Shown piece by piece: positions 1 to 12,700 of a stretch of 64,000 nucleotides of DNA; positions within the stretch are counted from its first letter, which is position 1; every line of letters starts with the position of its first letter. Below the pieces are notes generated by a model. The model did not search any database and had not been told where the DNA came from. It worked only from the letters and a program-made list of their open reading frames with translations. The DNA lies in contig NW_006768766.1 in NCBI RefSeq assembly GCF_000204055.1, positions 146,233-210,232 on the forward strand, in the 5' to 3' direction. The stretch is from Melampsora larici-populina 98AG31 (lineage: Eukaryota > Basidiomycota > Pucciniomycetes > Pucciniales > Melampsoraceae). The position numbers and the translations under genes were made by a program.

Positions 1-133
1 CGACAAGGCCGAATACCTCCTCCTTTTGGCCGCCAGAGTCATGACTCGGCAGTTGATGCAACCCCTCATTGCACACGCGGGTTACACCACTCGGCACTAT
101 TGGGTTAGATACAATGCTAGGTTTGATCATTAG
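1..133 (+). CDS. 3' end of an unknown protein gene (partial)
   Basis: An open frame enters at the left edge (frame beginning at base 2) and runs 43 codons to a TAG at 131-133. The visible C-terminus contains HYWVRYNARFDH. I do not recognise the family. Codon use is GC-richer than the following intergenic DNA, which favours real coding sequence, but the start and most of the protein lie outside the window. Confidence 0.45.
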   Translation, partial: DKAEYLLLLAARVMTRQLMQPLIAHAGYTTRHYWVRYNARFDH

Positions 134-1054
134 ACCCATTCCCTCTCGAATGCCTTTCAAGTAATTTGGTTGTTGTTTGCTTTGAATAGCGCTTTCGAAT
201 AGCTCAGTTTGTCCTCTTAATAGCGATTGTTGTGCTATGTTATGAAAGTTTGAATTTGTCGTGTTTTGTTCTCAGTTCCGTTATCTTTCAATGATTTTGA
301 ACGGCATTCAGTTGTCTCTTGTGTGCTTACCGATTACTTGTGTTGTCCATTTGTCAAATCGATCCTTAATCACGCTCAGATGATCTCCTATACTTTGTGA
401 TGTGTCCGAGCTGCCCAAATGAAATGCTAAGATGGCTCTTGATTGGTTTATCATAATGAGTATCAACTGCAGTGGTCCCATGTTCTCTAACGTACACCTG
501 ACATTGAGTCACCTTTCCGCTGACTCAATGTGAAGACCACCACATTGAGTCAATTGGGCAAAGTGATTCGCGATTTCAATAATCGACGAGTCACTTTCCA
601 AAGCATGTGACCTTTCGAAATGCCGTCAATTCCCATATCTCACAGTGCTCACCAAAAAAGGGGGAGAGCCAATAGCTAGCTCGCTCGCATTTGGAAGGTT
701 TGGTTGTGATCAGAGGCATGATTATGATTTCACATTGCCACATGAGACATCTTTCAGCCAGCAAACAGAGGAATTGCACACATAACTAACACAAAACTAA
801 CACAAAACTAACAAAAAACCAGGGAAACAATCGATGGTAATCATAGTAGTATTTTATCGGGAGGCAGTATGATTTTTTTTAAACAAAAAAGGTGAAACAC
901 TAATACAAAAACATTTGATTAGCAACATACTGGTTTCTTTTTTGAGTGGAAATCGAATCACATGAGACATTTTGTTATTGGTTCAACCATAGAAATTTTT
1001 GATGTTTGTCAAACTACATATCGAGGCGTTTTTGGAGTAGGAAAGAGAAGGAAA
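134..1054. other. Intergenic between two convergent gene ends
   Basis: No convincing gene. It holds a bZIP-like palindrome cluster at 501-552 and a short ACTAACACAAA tandem run at 786-811. Short open frames here (591-779, 962-1252) look like chance or antisense shadows. Confidence 0.5.
501..552. promoter_or_regulatory. Cluster of three TGA(G/C)TCA palindromes with a hairpin
   Basis: ACATTGAGTCA (501-511) is followed by its exact inverted copy TGACTCAATGT (521-531), and the half-site recurs at 542-552. The core TGASTCA is the known binding site of Gcn4/AP-1 bZIP factors. It lies between convergent gene ends, not in an obvious promoter, so function is uncertain; a 3'-end hairpin is an alternative. 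Confidence 0.25.
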
Positions 1055-3245
1055 CTATTTTTTGAAATTTTTAGAAGGCATCACTTTGATGTCACAGTCA
1101 TCTTCGGAATCCGGAACGACATAAGCCATGTCTCGCAGCTTGCTTTCTTCAACATCAACAAGATGATGGTAGAAACGGCGAGCACACTCCATCAACGCCC
1201 AACCAGTCCCAAATGGGATTCCCCATCGCTCCATATCGCGCGCGTCGTATGAACCCGGGAATAAGAAAGGATAAAAATTTTGAATCCCATGGTCTTCAAA
1301 CGCCTCGATGACAAGGTCCTCCTCATTTTCAGGCACGTCAGCAAATGCCACAAAATCGTGGATGGTCGAAAGGTACGCTAGTCTCTTTGCCTCCTGACGA
1401 TCTACCTCCACATCCATATCCTGCATCTCAGCATAACCCCAGGGAGTCCCAGGCGATCGTGCCACTTTGAGTTCTTGATTCGATGTCTTTGAACGCTTAG
1501 AGGACATGATTGGGTTCGTCGTTACGAGGTCCCGCTTGATGGAATGCCACTTGAAGGCTGGATCTTTTGGTGGTGGGTTATCCTTGGTAACCCCGTCAAT
1601 TCCAGCGGCCTAGATTGTTTGACATACGTCAACCAAAGTGATTACAAGGGAGAAGGGCGAAAAAACTACATACTATAGCTTTCGCCCACTTGACCATGTG
1701 TTCAAAGGACAAGGTCATGATTCGGGTAGGTTGAAGCTTATCGACTAGGCAATATCCCTCCTTGCAGGTGTTGCCAAGCGCCTTATGATGAGCAATCAAG
1801 TCTGTCAAGATCTGTTTCTGTTTGGGAACCGGGTCAGAATGATCGAGCTCGTCTTGCGAAGTCGTGCGCCCATGTTGAACGACGTTTCGAGCGGCCAAAA
1901 CTGCGTGAGCCAAAGATCGTTTCTAAAAACAAAAAGAGAAATGATCAAAGTTGATATGGGAGAGATGAGTGAAAGGGTGAGTGGACCACACGTACCTCGT
2001 TTTCTTGTTGAGCAGCTTTGGAAGGATTTTTCATCGTCAACATGAGGCCGTTTTCGGAGGTCGCATTCTTCACCACCGCCGCAAAAAAGTCTTGCAGTTC
2101 CTTATCGGTGGAGGCCTTCATTTCCTTACCCTTGCCATAAGTTGAATGGCCAACGATGTAAATGGCGAGGGAGAGCTGATTGTTGGCGTCGGCAGTTTGA
2201 AAGAGGGCCGACATGCCACCGGACCGGTCATCGGTGACCTTGTCAGCAATGGTGAACAGGTGAGATTTGAGACGGTCCAAGGAAGAATTCGTAACCTCGA
2301 TTTGTTGCTGCGTTATGGGCAACTTTTGCGGAATCCAACGAGGCTTATGATTAGCCTTGACGGGCCCCGAGCTTGCTTCCGGAGTGAACAAACCAAAAGT
2401 GATCATGAAATCGCACAGCTTCTGCATGACCACTTCGGGTTGAGCCACTAGGCAGACAGATAGATGTCAGTACACAAAATCAAGGAGACAACTGGTCAGT
2501 ATCACTTACCAGGTGCAATGAATGGAGTAGGTCCTCTGACGGGGGATTTTTCTTTAACCGGAGAAGAGTGTCTGTAATCGAATTCGACCGGGGTGGCACT
2601 ACTGGAACCTTCATAACCTTCATCAGCCAAATACTTTTTGGCCATCTTCATAAATTCGGAATCGGACCTGCAAATCAACGATCAGAATCAGTAAGTTGGA
2701 TTTCCTTGGATTTTCAATTCGAAGACGTACTGGGCACTAATATCAGAAACATTCGACATTTCTAACGGGTTATCAAGGATGAAGGTTGAATTGGAGACGC
2801 TGAGAAATAGCGGGATGAATATGAAAGCTTCGACAGGGAATGAAGAATGATCGGATTGGTCTGAGTTGATTGAAGAGACTGTGGATATGGGTGTTCCAGA
2901 AAAATGACCAGATTTAGCGCGGCCGGAGTTCAATCGTGGTGGGCTACCCCATTGCGCCATCGAGGGTCCTCTCATCAGATTGGAGATGTCGTACGATGCA
3001 AAGGACTCGAGGTTCGTGAAGGTTGAAGAAAATTGAGGTTCGTGACCGTTGTTGAGATTTGAGAAGACGGGATCTGGACAGGATCTGATTGTTAATGCTG
3101 ATCCTGGTGGTTCGAAGCTCGTCTGGCTCCACGGTGCACGGACCATCAGGTCTTTTCGAATTTTGAACATTTCATTCTTTATGGAATTGACTACAAGATT
3201 TAAAAATTTTAAGGACGCTGAAGTGTTCGCAAAATGGTGAACCAC
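1055..3245 (-). CDS. Rust hypothetical protein, five exons, 642 aa
   Basis: Exons on the minus strand: 2731-3245, 2510-2667, 1996-2447, 1674-1922, 1055-1609. All four introns are 60-75 bp with GT..AG ends (donors GTACGT, GTAAGT, GTACGT, GTATGT) and every join keeps phase, giving 643 codons with stop. The N-terminal part is Ser/Pro-rich and low in structure. The middle (around MQKLCDFMITFGLF) and C-terminal part (around FYPFLFPGSYDARDMERWGI) look folded. There is no signal peptide, membrane segment or known catalytic motif that I recognise. The start at 3245 is the first ATG; a later ATG at about 3170 or 3146 is possible. It is likely a lineage-specific gene. Confidence 0.75.
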
Positions 3246-5137
3246 CTCTAAAGGTGGATCACGAACCTAAAATTTTACTTATAATTTTAAGTTCCCGAAC
3301 GCAACTTAAAATTTAAGATAGGGCTGTAAAAGGCCTTCTTGAACCGCCCTATTATTTGGTCGATAATCTCACAATCTCAAGGTAAAAGTACAAACTCCTT
3401 TTTGCCAATTATTTTCAATTACCTCCGATTATTTCCGTATGTGAGCAGGGGACTTGTCAAATTTTGACCTCTTCCCGTAATACAATCAAGGAAATCATTT
3501 TATCAACATCATCACCTCATTGATCTCGTTACTTCATTGATCACTCCACCTGGTGAATCATCAAAATCATCACCTTTTGATATCATCACTTCAACAATAT
3601 CATCGTGTCTTCAAATCGTTGTTTGTTAATTTCAAGTTATCAACATCATCATCTTTTAATATCTTCACTCTTTTTAACCCAACAAGTAAAGGGAGTGAAA
3701 CTTGAATGATGCAAATAATGAGAATAATGAGGATGATGAGGATAACAAGATTGATGAGAAAGATGAAAACATTGTGGATCGAGCTCGATTCAAGAATGAT
3801 AAAGTAGAAATAAAATGTAATTACATGAAACTTTCAATGATCTAATGACCTGTTTTAATGAAAGCCGAGATAGATAAATTGACTGAGTAAACAAGAGATT
3901 TGATGAACCTGATTGATGAAGAATCAATAATGAGAATTTTAAAGAGTTGAATAAAAAATTGTTAGTTGTCACAAGCGCTGTAATTTGGCTTTGGTTGTGA
4001 GTTGCCAAACAATGATTCTTAAAAACCACCGTTTATTTTCGTACTCCGATTAAATTGTGAGTTGGAACCTTTCCTGCATTATTTGCTCATTTCCTGTGGT
4101 ACACTTTTACCGTAGTACACCAAAATCAATCGCAACCAAACGGGGCCTAGGTCTCTTTCCCACCAAGGACCCAGTTCATTGCTGGTAGTGTAATTAATGC
4201 TTCAAGAAGCTTCTTTGGCAAGGGTTTGTGATCTAGCCACTTGATATCCTAGGTACTAAAGTTATTCTTCTCAAGCTTTGTTCACACTTTAATCACCATC
4301 ACAAAACCTGCAAGGGTGGGAGTGAAGGTGAAGCCTTATAAGGTGCTTGGCAAATCTCTTTTTACAAACTTATTAGCTATTTTCTCTACAATCTCCTTAG
4401 CTTTGATACCAAACTCATCTGCACAACCCTCATGATGACTCTTGCATTTACAAAACCTACAGCTAGATATACATGTTATGTTTGGATGTTTCTGTTTAAT
4501 CTAAAAGTAAAGCTATCATGGGTGGGCAGTTGCACAATAGCCTCAAGTTTTTGATAACAGACTAAATAGTTATCTAAAATGATTGATACCCAAAGACAAA
4601 CCAAGATCTTTATCAATTCTCATGCACTCTTCTTTTATAATTTCATACAAGAACCTTTCATTTGTTTCAAGGTCTGTAACTATGCACAAGAAATCAGAAA
4701 AAACTTTCAAATGTAAAATTGAAATAAGGATCACAGAAAATATTCTTTATAAACCTTTAAAATTTTGAGATTGATAAAAGATCAATTTTTTCATTTTCAT
4801 TGACCCAAACTTCAAATCATTTTGAACCTTTTATAATCACTTCAAAAAAAAAATTAGATTGGTATATTTGTAAGTTAACCAAAGAAAACCAAAAAAAAAT
4901 GTAAAAGATTATTTCAAATTCATCAAATTCACTATACATGTATATTATCTTTAGTAATCCTACTTTGATTTAAATCTGTAACACACACACACATATAAAC
5001 AGAGAAAGAAAGAGAAGAACAAGTATACAATTGCAAAACAACCAACAGAAAAAAAAACTACAACATACAACGCTTTGCTCACACAAACAGAATATAAAAG
5101 AGAAAGATACAAAAAGAAAAGATCAAAATCATCAAAC
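3246..5137. other. AT-rich intergenic region
   Basis: No supported gene. It contains ATC/ATG-rich simple sequence (3490-3760), a possible element end at 4127-4148, and a CA microsatellite near 4981-4992 just 3' of the HUL4 gene. Open frames at 3790-4029 and 4583-4768 are low-complexity. Confidence 0.5.
4127..4148. repeat. Possible terminus of a DNA-transposon or MITE
   Basis: The sequence CGCAACCAAACGGGGCCTAG resembles, in reverse, the GGCCCCGTTTGGTTG type of terminal inverted repeat of PIF/Harbinger-like MITEs. I could not find a convincing partner end, so this is a weak call. Confidence 0.2.
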
Positions 5138-8064
5138 TTAATTTAATCCAAACCCTTCACTTTCATTCATAGCAATCCAAAGTTTTTCCGAAACCTTTTG
5201 AACCGTTAAAAGATCAGGTAAAACCAATTGATTAAAACAAGTATGAGAAGAAGGTAATCGATTGAGATCAAATTCTCTTGAAATCTTAAACTTCAATCCA
5301 CACGTTGGAATCCGATCAGTACCTGTAATAAAACTTAAGATTTTCTTTTCTTCAGATCGATTTAAACTTTTCATATAACTCCAAAATGATAGAATCGTTA
5401 AATCTTTAGATTGATAATTTTCATATTCCGTTCTACTTGATAATTCATCTACATCTAATCTTTCTCTTGATCCACTTACTACTAATTCGATTTCTTCTGG
5501 TTGAAATAAACTTAATGCATTTCCTGCTGCTACTGCATCAAATCCTTCTTTAAAGGCCTTTTGGTCCCAAAGTTCATGATAATAATTGAAATCGGATTAT
5601 TAGTAAGCTAAATGGGAAATTTCAATCTGAAATATAAGAAAAGATAAAACTAACCATAAATTGATGTTGAACAGATACATTCAACAAGAAATCCACATAA
5701 AGTTCCACAAATTCTTCTCGATTAGATCCAGTGACCGGAATATTAGATCCATTAGGAACCAAAGGAACTTCAATCACAGTTCCATCAAAATCTTCATATT
5801 CACCTACCATCGATCTACAAAAGATTTCTTCTACCATCTCAGGATGATCCCATTCAAGTAATTGTCTTAACCCACGTGCCGTAAGAGGTCTCATGATTTC
5901 TAAATCAGCTAAACTAACTTGATTTTGTCCTAGCAATTTCTTATAACAAACTAATGGTAAACTGATATCTAATGTAGCTCGATTATAGATCGCTAATCCA
6001 ATCACCGTTCCAATCAATCGAAACTCTCCTAATTCTTGTGAAGCTGGATTGAACCAAAGTTGATTACTATCTGGATCATGTATAAACATTCCATATTCGG
6101 GTCCAACTAGTTGTCGGATAAGTAACAAGAACCACTCCTTTTTCAATCTGTATATTCATAAATACATCAACATTTCAGAGATCAATGATTCTCCAAACAC
6201 GGAATTCCGAATAAGGTGAAACTTATGACTGACCCTCCACCATCTAATCCATCTTCTCCCACAAAACAAATCTTCAACAACTTTTTCAATTCACCACGAG
6301 AACGTTCAATCTGTCTCAAAGAATCTTCCACCAAATGATTCCTTCTAATATTCAATTGTAAAACTGGCGCCAAAGCTCTACGACCTAAAAGACCATCCAC
6401 TAAAGCTTGTCGAGCTTCTGCCCCCATTTGTCTTTTACCTTCATGCGTTAACATTGTGATCTTAGCTCCAATACTTAACAAACAAGGGTATCCACATAAT
6501 GCATAAGATGAAGCTGAAGTTTCCCATCTTTCGAAATCAGCTGCTAGGTCAATCGAACCTAATAAATCAATAGCCGTGTTGTAGAAATTATCTACTTTGA
6601 TCTTTTTACATCTTAAGTTTGCTGCAACTGTCAAAACAGAAAGGAAATCTCAGTTTTCAGCTCTCTCGGATTCATATTCCAAAACAAAGATTTACATAAG
6701 AGTGACATCACTCTACTAGCAGCCGTGATCATCCAATCAGACGCATATCGTGGAGTAACAGCTTCGAGAAGACTAGGATTGATCGGTATTGAATGAGACA
6801 ACCGATCACCGATCAAGACGTTTGTTTCGGTCACCTTTTCAATAAAAGCTTCAGAAGGATATTCCGAATGCTTGTAAAGCCAAACCAAGTGATGATGTAA
6901 GCGATTGGGTAAAGTAGATATACTATCACGGAAGTCAATCAATTATAAGTTTGAAAAATCTTGATCTCATGTCTGGACTTTTGACTCACAGGCCCAGTAA
7001 TCTTGAAGTATTCGAGAACCGAGTGGTGATAGGTAAGCCACTATGAGCCAAGATGCCTATACACTGCGTTTGTAGAAAATCACAAGTTAATGTTTCTAAT
7101 CTAGATGATGATACTGAAGAAGATTGCAAACCTCAAAGAGAACAGCAGCCCAAGCCCAATCTGAGGTATTAGGCATACTTTGATCCGATGATCCATTGTG
7201 AAGACCAGATGAGACAATTGACCAAATCTGATATCCTGGCCTAGAAAGGAATCGTGAAAGTTGAGCTGAGAGCAATTCACGACCACCAGGTCCATTGACA
7301 ATAGCCAAAAAGAAAGCTCTAGCAAGCTTAATTCTAAGACCTATTGGGGATGAAACTTGATCTTGTTCTGATGATGATGATGACGATGATGATGGTCTAT
7401 GTGCAAAAGCTGAAGAGATGTTCAGTGTAGAATCAAAGAGAGCCGTCAGACTTTCAGCAGCAAGACTATAAAACTTTTCAATCAAATCTGGAGTCTCATG
7501 TGATTGAATGAAATGTTTTGGATCTTGATCGAATGCCTTGAGTTGATGAGGTGAAAGAGCAAGTGATCGTAAAGTCCGAACAAGGTCAGATGTGATAGTA
7601 AATTCGATTGATGGATTTCCAGTAGAAGCAGAAGGAAATAGATCCCATTGAATTGAACAAGTTGGACATTGAATAAAGGTAGAATTGGTATGATAAACCA
7701 AGATTGAAGAACAACAAGGACATTTTGATCGAGAGACAGGAGTTTGATGATGAGATGATCGACGATGTGAATTGAGGGTAGGCGAGACTGGAATTCTAGG
7801 ACTGATAGGTAAAGAAGAACGATTTGAAGCAGATCGACCACAGATACGATGAGCCAGATTGAGCGAAGTTCTACGAAAGCTAAAGGTCGAATGAGAAGCA
7901 GTCGAACTAGGTGAAACAGGATTGCCATTGAGTGAAATAAAAGCAAGTGAAGGTGAACCAGGTGAATTGATCGAATTTGAAGTGGTTACTGATGAAGATG
8001 TAGTTGAACTTGAACCAAGTAAAGGTGAAAGTGAGTTATTAAGCTGAAATCGAATGGATGACAT
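5138..8064 (-). CDS. HUL4: HECT-type E3 ubiquitin ligase, Hul4-like (846 aa, six exons)
   Basis: Exons: 7132-8064, 6990-7063, 6696-6922, 6234-6627, 5655-6147, 5138-5557; phases agree throughout (847 codons with stop). HECT ligases take ubiquitin from an E2 onto a catalytic Cys and pass it to a substrate Lys. Residues 1-110 are Ser-rich. A CPCC..CPTC zinc-binding motif follows at roughly residues 115-140. The HECT N-lobe includes FVGEDGLDGGG and GPEYGMF, and the C-lobe ends with LPSSHTCFNQL, where the Cys (about residue 814) is the expected active site, then a short tail ending GFGLN. Length and the Cys-pair N-terminus fit the fungal Hul4/HECTD2-like class (yeast Hul4 is about 890 aa) better than Rsp5, which has C2 and WW domains. 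The first intron uses a weak donor (GTTTGC), the least certain join. Confidence 0.85.
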
Positions 8065-9746
8065 CTTGAATGTTTGATTTCGAGTTGAACTTGAATGATA
8101 TCTTGAGTGTTTTTGATGGTTTCTTGAGAATAAAAGTATGTAAAACTAGAAAGCTTGACTTGACAAGTTTATCTGAATGATAATCCATTCAAATAGTTTA
8201 ATTCCATCTTGTGATTTATCTTGAACTGGATCTCGATATGGAATCGGTTGATCGAATGATGGATTAAATCGAATTGGATCTGGATGAATTCATTCAAATC
8301 ACTAAAACAGCTGTTCTTATCAGTATGTCAAAGTTATTGAACAGAGATCGATTGAGGATCGATTGAATGAATGTGAGTCGATCAATTTTTGAAACTTTTA
8401 CAATATAATGTCTCTGACTTACAATAACTTCAGAAACTGATCCCTTGATCCTTTTGATGATGTAAATTCAATACTTCAGTCTTGCCGCACGCTCATCGAA
8501 GGGTTGAAGTGATGTTTGAGAGTGTTTGAGACTCGGAGTGGATTTTAAGGGTTTTCTGTTGTGGCTATGTATGCAGTGTTGGCTATTTGATTATGTAATC
8601 GAAGGTTTAGCCTAAATCCGATTCCAAAATTGATTCAGACTCATCTCATCTTCATTATTCTTGGCATGAGTTTAATGTTGGTGCTCAGTTGTAAGAAACC
8701 TCCTGTCTCTTCTCCTCCCTGCTTGCACAGCAACACATTGAACTGAATTCTTTAAAGCATTTTGAAAACTGCCAAGATCAAATAGTCATAGCCTTTGATC
8801 AGCTTTGAACAAACCACAAGGGCAAACACGAGACTGCTGGAGGCGACTTCTCGAATCTTGAATACCCTTAATATGGGGAGACTGTACCAAAGCAGAATTG
8901 ATGCAGACAAGAATCTACATCAGATTTTAAGATCACTGGTACTTTTGGTAAATATATGTTGGTCAAGAGAACATCAAATATTCGACTGATGAATTCAAAG
9001 AAAAATCCAATCTCATGATGATGATGAAAATCGACCGCACATATTGCGATCTTCTGAGTTAATCCTTGAGATCATAAGTTTGCCTTCAGATGTGGACCTG
9101 TTTAATTCTTACCCAGAAAGATCAACATAAGAAACATTGAAAAATCTTTCTCTCAACCATCTCTATCCACTACTTCATTCCTCATCTTTCCCTTTCCAAA
9201 GTTCATTGATTCTTCAGACCCCAACTATATTTCCATGTTCAATTCAATTTCTTCAACTCTTCAAATGTATACAAAAACAATTCCAAAAAAAAGAAACTTC
9301 CCTTCCCCCCTTAACCCCCACACAAACACAAACACAAACTAAAAACCGGTTAAATAAGAAAGAAAAAAAAGATTCAATTTACAAGAAAATCTATTTTTTT
9401 TTCTTTTCAAAAAACAAAAATCCAAAACTTGATTTTGATCAAAAAAAGAAAAGAAAAATATGTAATAAATAAAATCAAAGAAAAAAAAAACTTAAATGAT
9501 AAGATTTTGAAAAAAAAATAATGATGATGAATTGGTTTAAAAATAAGTTTTTATAAATCATCAAAATTATATATATGTAATCACTTAAAAAACACACAAC
9601 ACAAAACACAAAAATAAAATCATAACTATATGTATGTACCATGATCTCCCAAAATTGAATGTATTCCAAAAATCCAAAACCCACATAACCAAAAGAAAAT
9701 CCAATAAACCTTGATTATTTACACCTTTTGAAAAAAAAATCAGATT
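8065..9746. other. Intergenic: HUL4 promoter side and YTA7 3' flank
   Basis: AT-rich, with long A/T and CT runs (9130-9480). It contains the 5' flank of HUL4 and the 3' flank of YTA7. No gene, repeat family or RNA seen. Confidence 0.5.
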
Positions 9747-12700
9747 TCAATCCTCTTCTTCTTCTTGTTCAAGTTCATCAACTTTTCTCAACCTAATCCC
9801 CTCCAAAAACATCTTCAAAAACTCTCTTAACCCATCAATCATTCTCATCCGATTCCAATCTGATCTAAATCTCCAAATGATTTCATATAAGCCTGCTCTA
9901 AGTTCTTCTAATTCATCTACAACCAATCCTTCACTCTCTTCCACCAAGTTCACCATCAATTCATTCAATTCATCTTCCGGTACTACAAATTCTTCTTCTT
10001 CTTTGATCATCTCCTCTATCCGTTCTGCCTCTTCTTCTTCTAAGTCTTCATTCATCATAGGTAACTCTTCAATCTCTGTTCCATCTAATAAGCTATTCTC
10101 TATTATCATTGATTGGTCTTGATCAACAAATGAATGTAGTCCGGTACCATTTGGTAAGAATGTTCCAACTTCTCCTTGACCGTTGTTCAAGAAATTCAAT
10201 GATGATGATGGACCAGCTTGAGGAGCTTGAAGATCAGTAAAGGTCTGCATAGGTGGTGCTTCACCTGGTTCATAACTAGGTGAAGTAGACCTATCCAGGT
10301 TCGAAATCGGTGCAGTGATTTGCTCGACAATCGATTCATGTTGAGGAAGATTCTGATCCTGATGATCATTCGACTCACACAGCTGTATTTCTTCATCCGC
10401 CTTACTTCTTTTCTGTTGCCTTTCCTCATCCCCAATATCTTCTACTTCCATAAGCCGTTTGATCCCTCTTTCACTCAAATCCGGATTATACGAATACTCT
10501 GGTTCTTTACCACTGTTTCGATTACTCTGTCTAGTCGGTAGATCTGCTCCAATCACAATCACTCCTGATCCGACTCGATCCTTCTTCTTCTCTTGTCCCA
10601 ACTTAGGATCTCGTAATTTCATTCGTTCATACATCCTTGCACATTCAAAATCAAATTGTTGATCACAAGCTTGTTCTACCATGATCTTCGTATGTGTCAA
10701 CATCGCTTGTGCCTTCACTGGTAATTCTCGATCAGATAAACCTGAGAGTTGTGAGTCAAGTTCAGCATTATGAACGATTCGTTCAACATCAGCTATGAAT
10801 TGTTGTGAAGTAAGATATTTGCTGTAATAAAGCTTATAATGCATCCCATCTAAGTCGATGTTGTAAAATTCTATCAAAGGTGGAGGTGCTCCTGAGGCAG
10901 CTTGCAATGCTGCTGCCTCCTCTTTTAATCTAGCCAATTCAGTTGGATCAGGCTAGTGACAAAATTGGATTGAACTTGTTCAGTATCCGAGACAAGTACA
11001 AAGAAAAAAGAAAATCGCTCACTCCAATAGATTTTGTGAACCGTTTATGTTTCTTTTTCAGTTCGTTCAGAACAGGTCCCAAACGAAACTTGAGGTACTC
11101 TACCAACTTTCGATCTTGTGCGAGTTGTGAGTCTAATTCAGATTGAGTAGGCTCACGTGGCGCTCGTGGTGGTGCCTTAGGTAAGACTTCGAGTATACGT
11201 TTTTTACGTGGAATCCCATCTGGAAATCGATTAGGCGGCCGGTTAATACTCGCAAACGTCTCAGCAAAGAATGATTCACGTCGATTCAAATCTGGAGGTT
11301 CCAACACTATTCGATTCGTCTTTGTGATTCCGAACCATGATCGAACTGACGAAGGGAGTTGGTTCATTGGACAATTCACGATGCCTAGGAGCAAGATCGG
11401 ATCTGAACTCTTGAGTTCATCTAGTAGACTCGTGATGGTTGCCTTGACGCCTTCCAATATGGGTGCATTCCAATTATGTAAGGCTGGGATATACAGCACT
11501 GATGGTTTGTGTCGTTTGGCTTCGGTGAAAATCTGGACTGCCCTTGCATCGGGACTCTGATTGACAAATGGGAACGAATCAGATCGGCACTAGGAGCGGA
11601 TTGAGCGATAAAAAACCTTGTCACCTACAATTGTGGAATCACTGATCAGATTGGCCAGATCAAGAGTTTGTACATGATATCCTTCCAGGTGATGCAGGAT
11701 CGCGCTACCGATGTAGCTCTGCCCGCATCCCTGTGGCCCCGAGATGATCATTCGGGGTCGGAAGACTCGCAGGGTTTCGAAAGCTGGATGTATGCGCGAA
11801 GATGGTCTGGTTAAGCGAGTTTCCTTGAATAGTTGTAGTTTGAAACATACATTGAATCATCTTTTCTCGCTCGAATCCACCGCCTGCGTCTTCTTCATAC
11901 TCAGCTTCTTCCAACACGTTTGGTTTCTTGATATCCGGTAGGATCTTGGACAGTGTCTCTTTCGCACGTTCCAGCCATGTAGCCAATAATGGGAGTAATT
12001 GAGGTGGTAGAGGGGACGCAGCACTACTTGAGGATCGACTAGTGGATGGTATAAGATCTACAACAGGGAAAGGTTACGGTGAGCCCAAGATCTCAAGTTT
12101 TGCGCTTGGTAGACCCACGTTTTTGAGCAATGGTAAAGTCTCGTGCGACGACGTTGATATTTTTGGGGTCAATCACAAGTCGATCTGTAGACTTGTAAAT
12201 CTGAGGGTATATCCGCTGTACTGCATTCATAGCAGCTTCCGTACATAGTGCCTGTGAATCAACAGATGAAAAGTGTGAGTAGAGTGCGTTAGACTCAAGA
12301 GAGAGAGAAAACCTACACGTAGGTCAGCACCACCATAGCCTTTTGTCAGCTCAGCTAGCTCAGATTTGAACGAATTTTCCAGCGGAGGATCCCATCCACG
12401 AGTGTGAATGTCAATAATACTCAATCGAGCATCTCGATTAGGTAAAGGGAAATAAAACTCTCGATCGAACCGACCCGGACGACGCAAGGCGGGATCCACC
12501 GCATCAGGTCTGTTGGTAGCACCGATGATCACCACTTGACCCCTACCATCCATCCCGTCCATGAGAGAAAGAAGTGTAGAGACAATTGAAGCATGAATCT
12601 GTTCCTGTTTACTACTCCGTACCGGTGCCAAACCATCAATTTCATCGAAAAAGATTATACTTGGTTGACAGTTTTTAGCCTCCTCAAAGAGAAGACGTAA

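Noticed and set aside
9137..9472. 111-codon open frame
   Set aside because: Poly-Lys/Thr-Gln low complexity from A/C-rich DNA in the YTA7 3' flank; no coding character.
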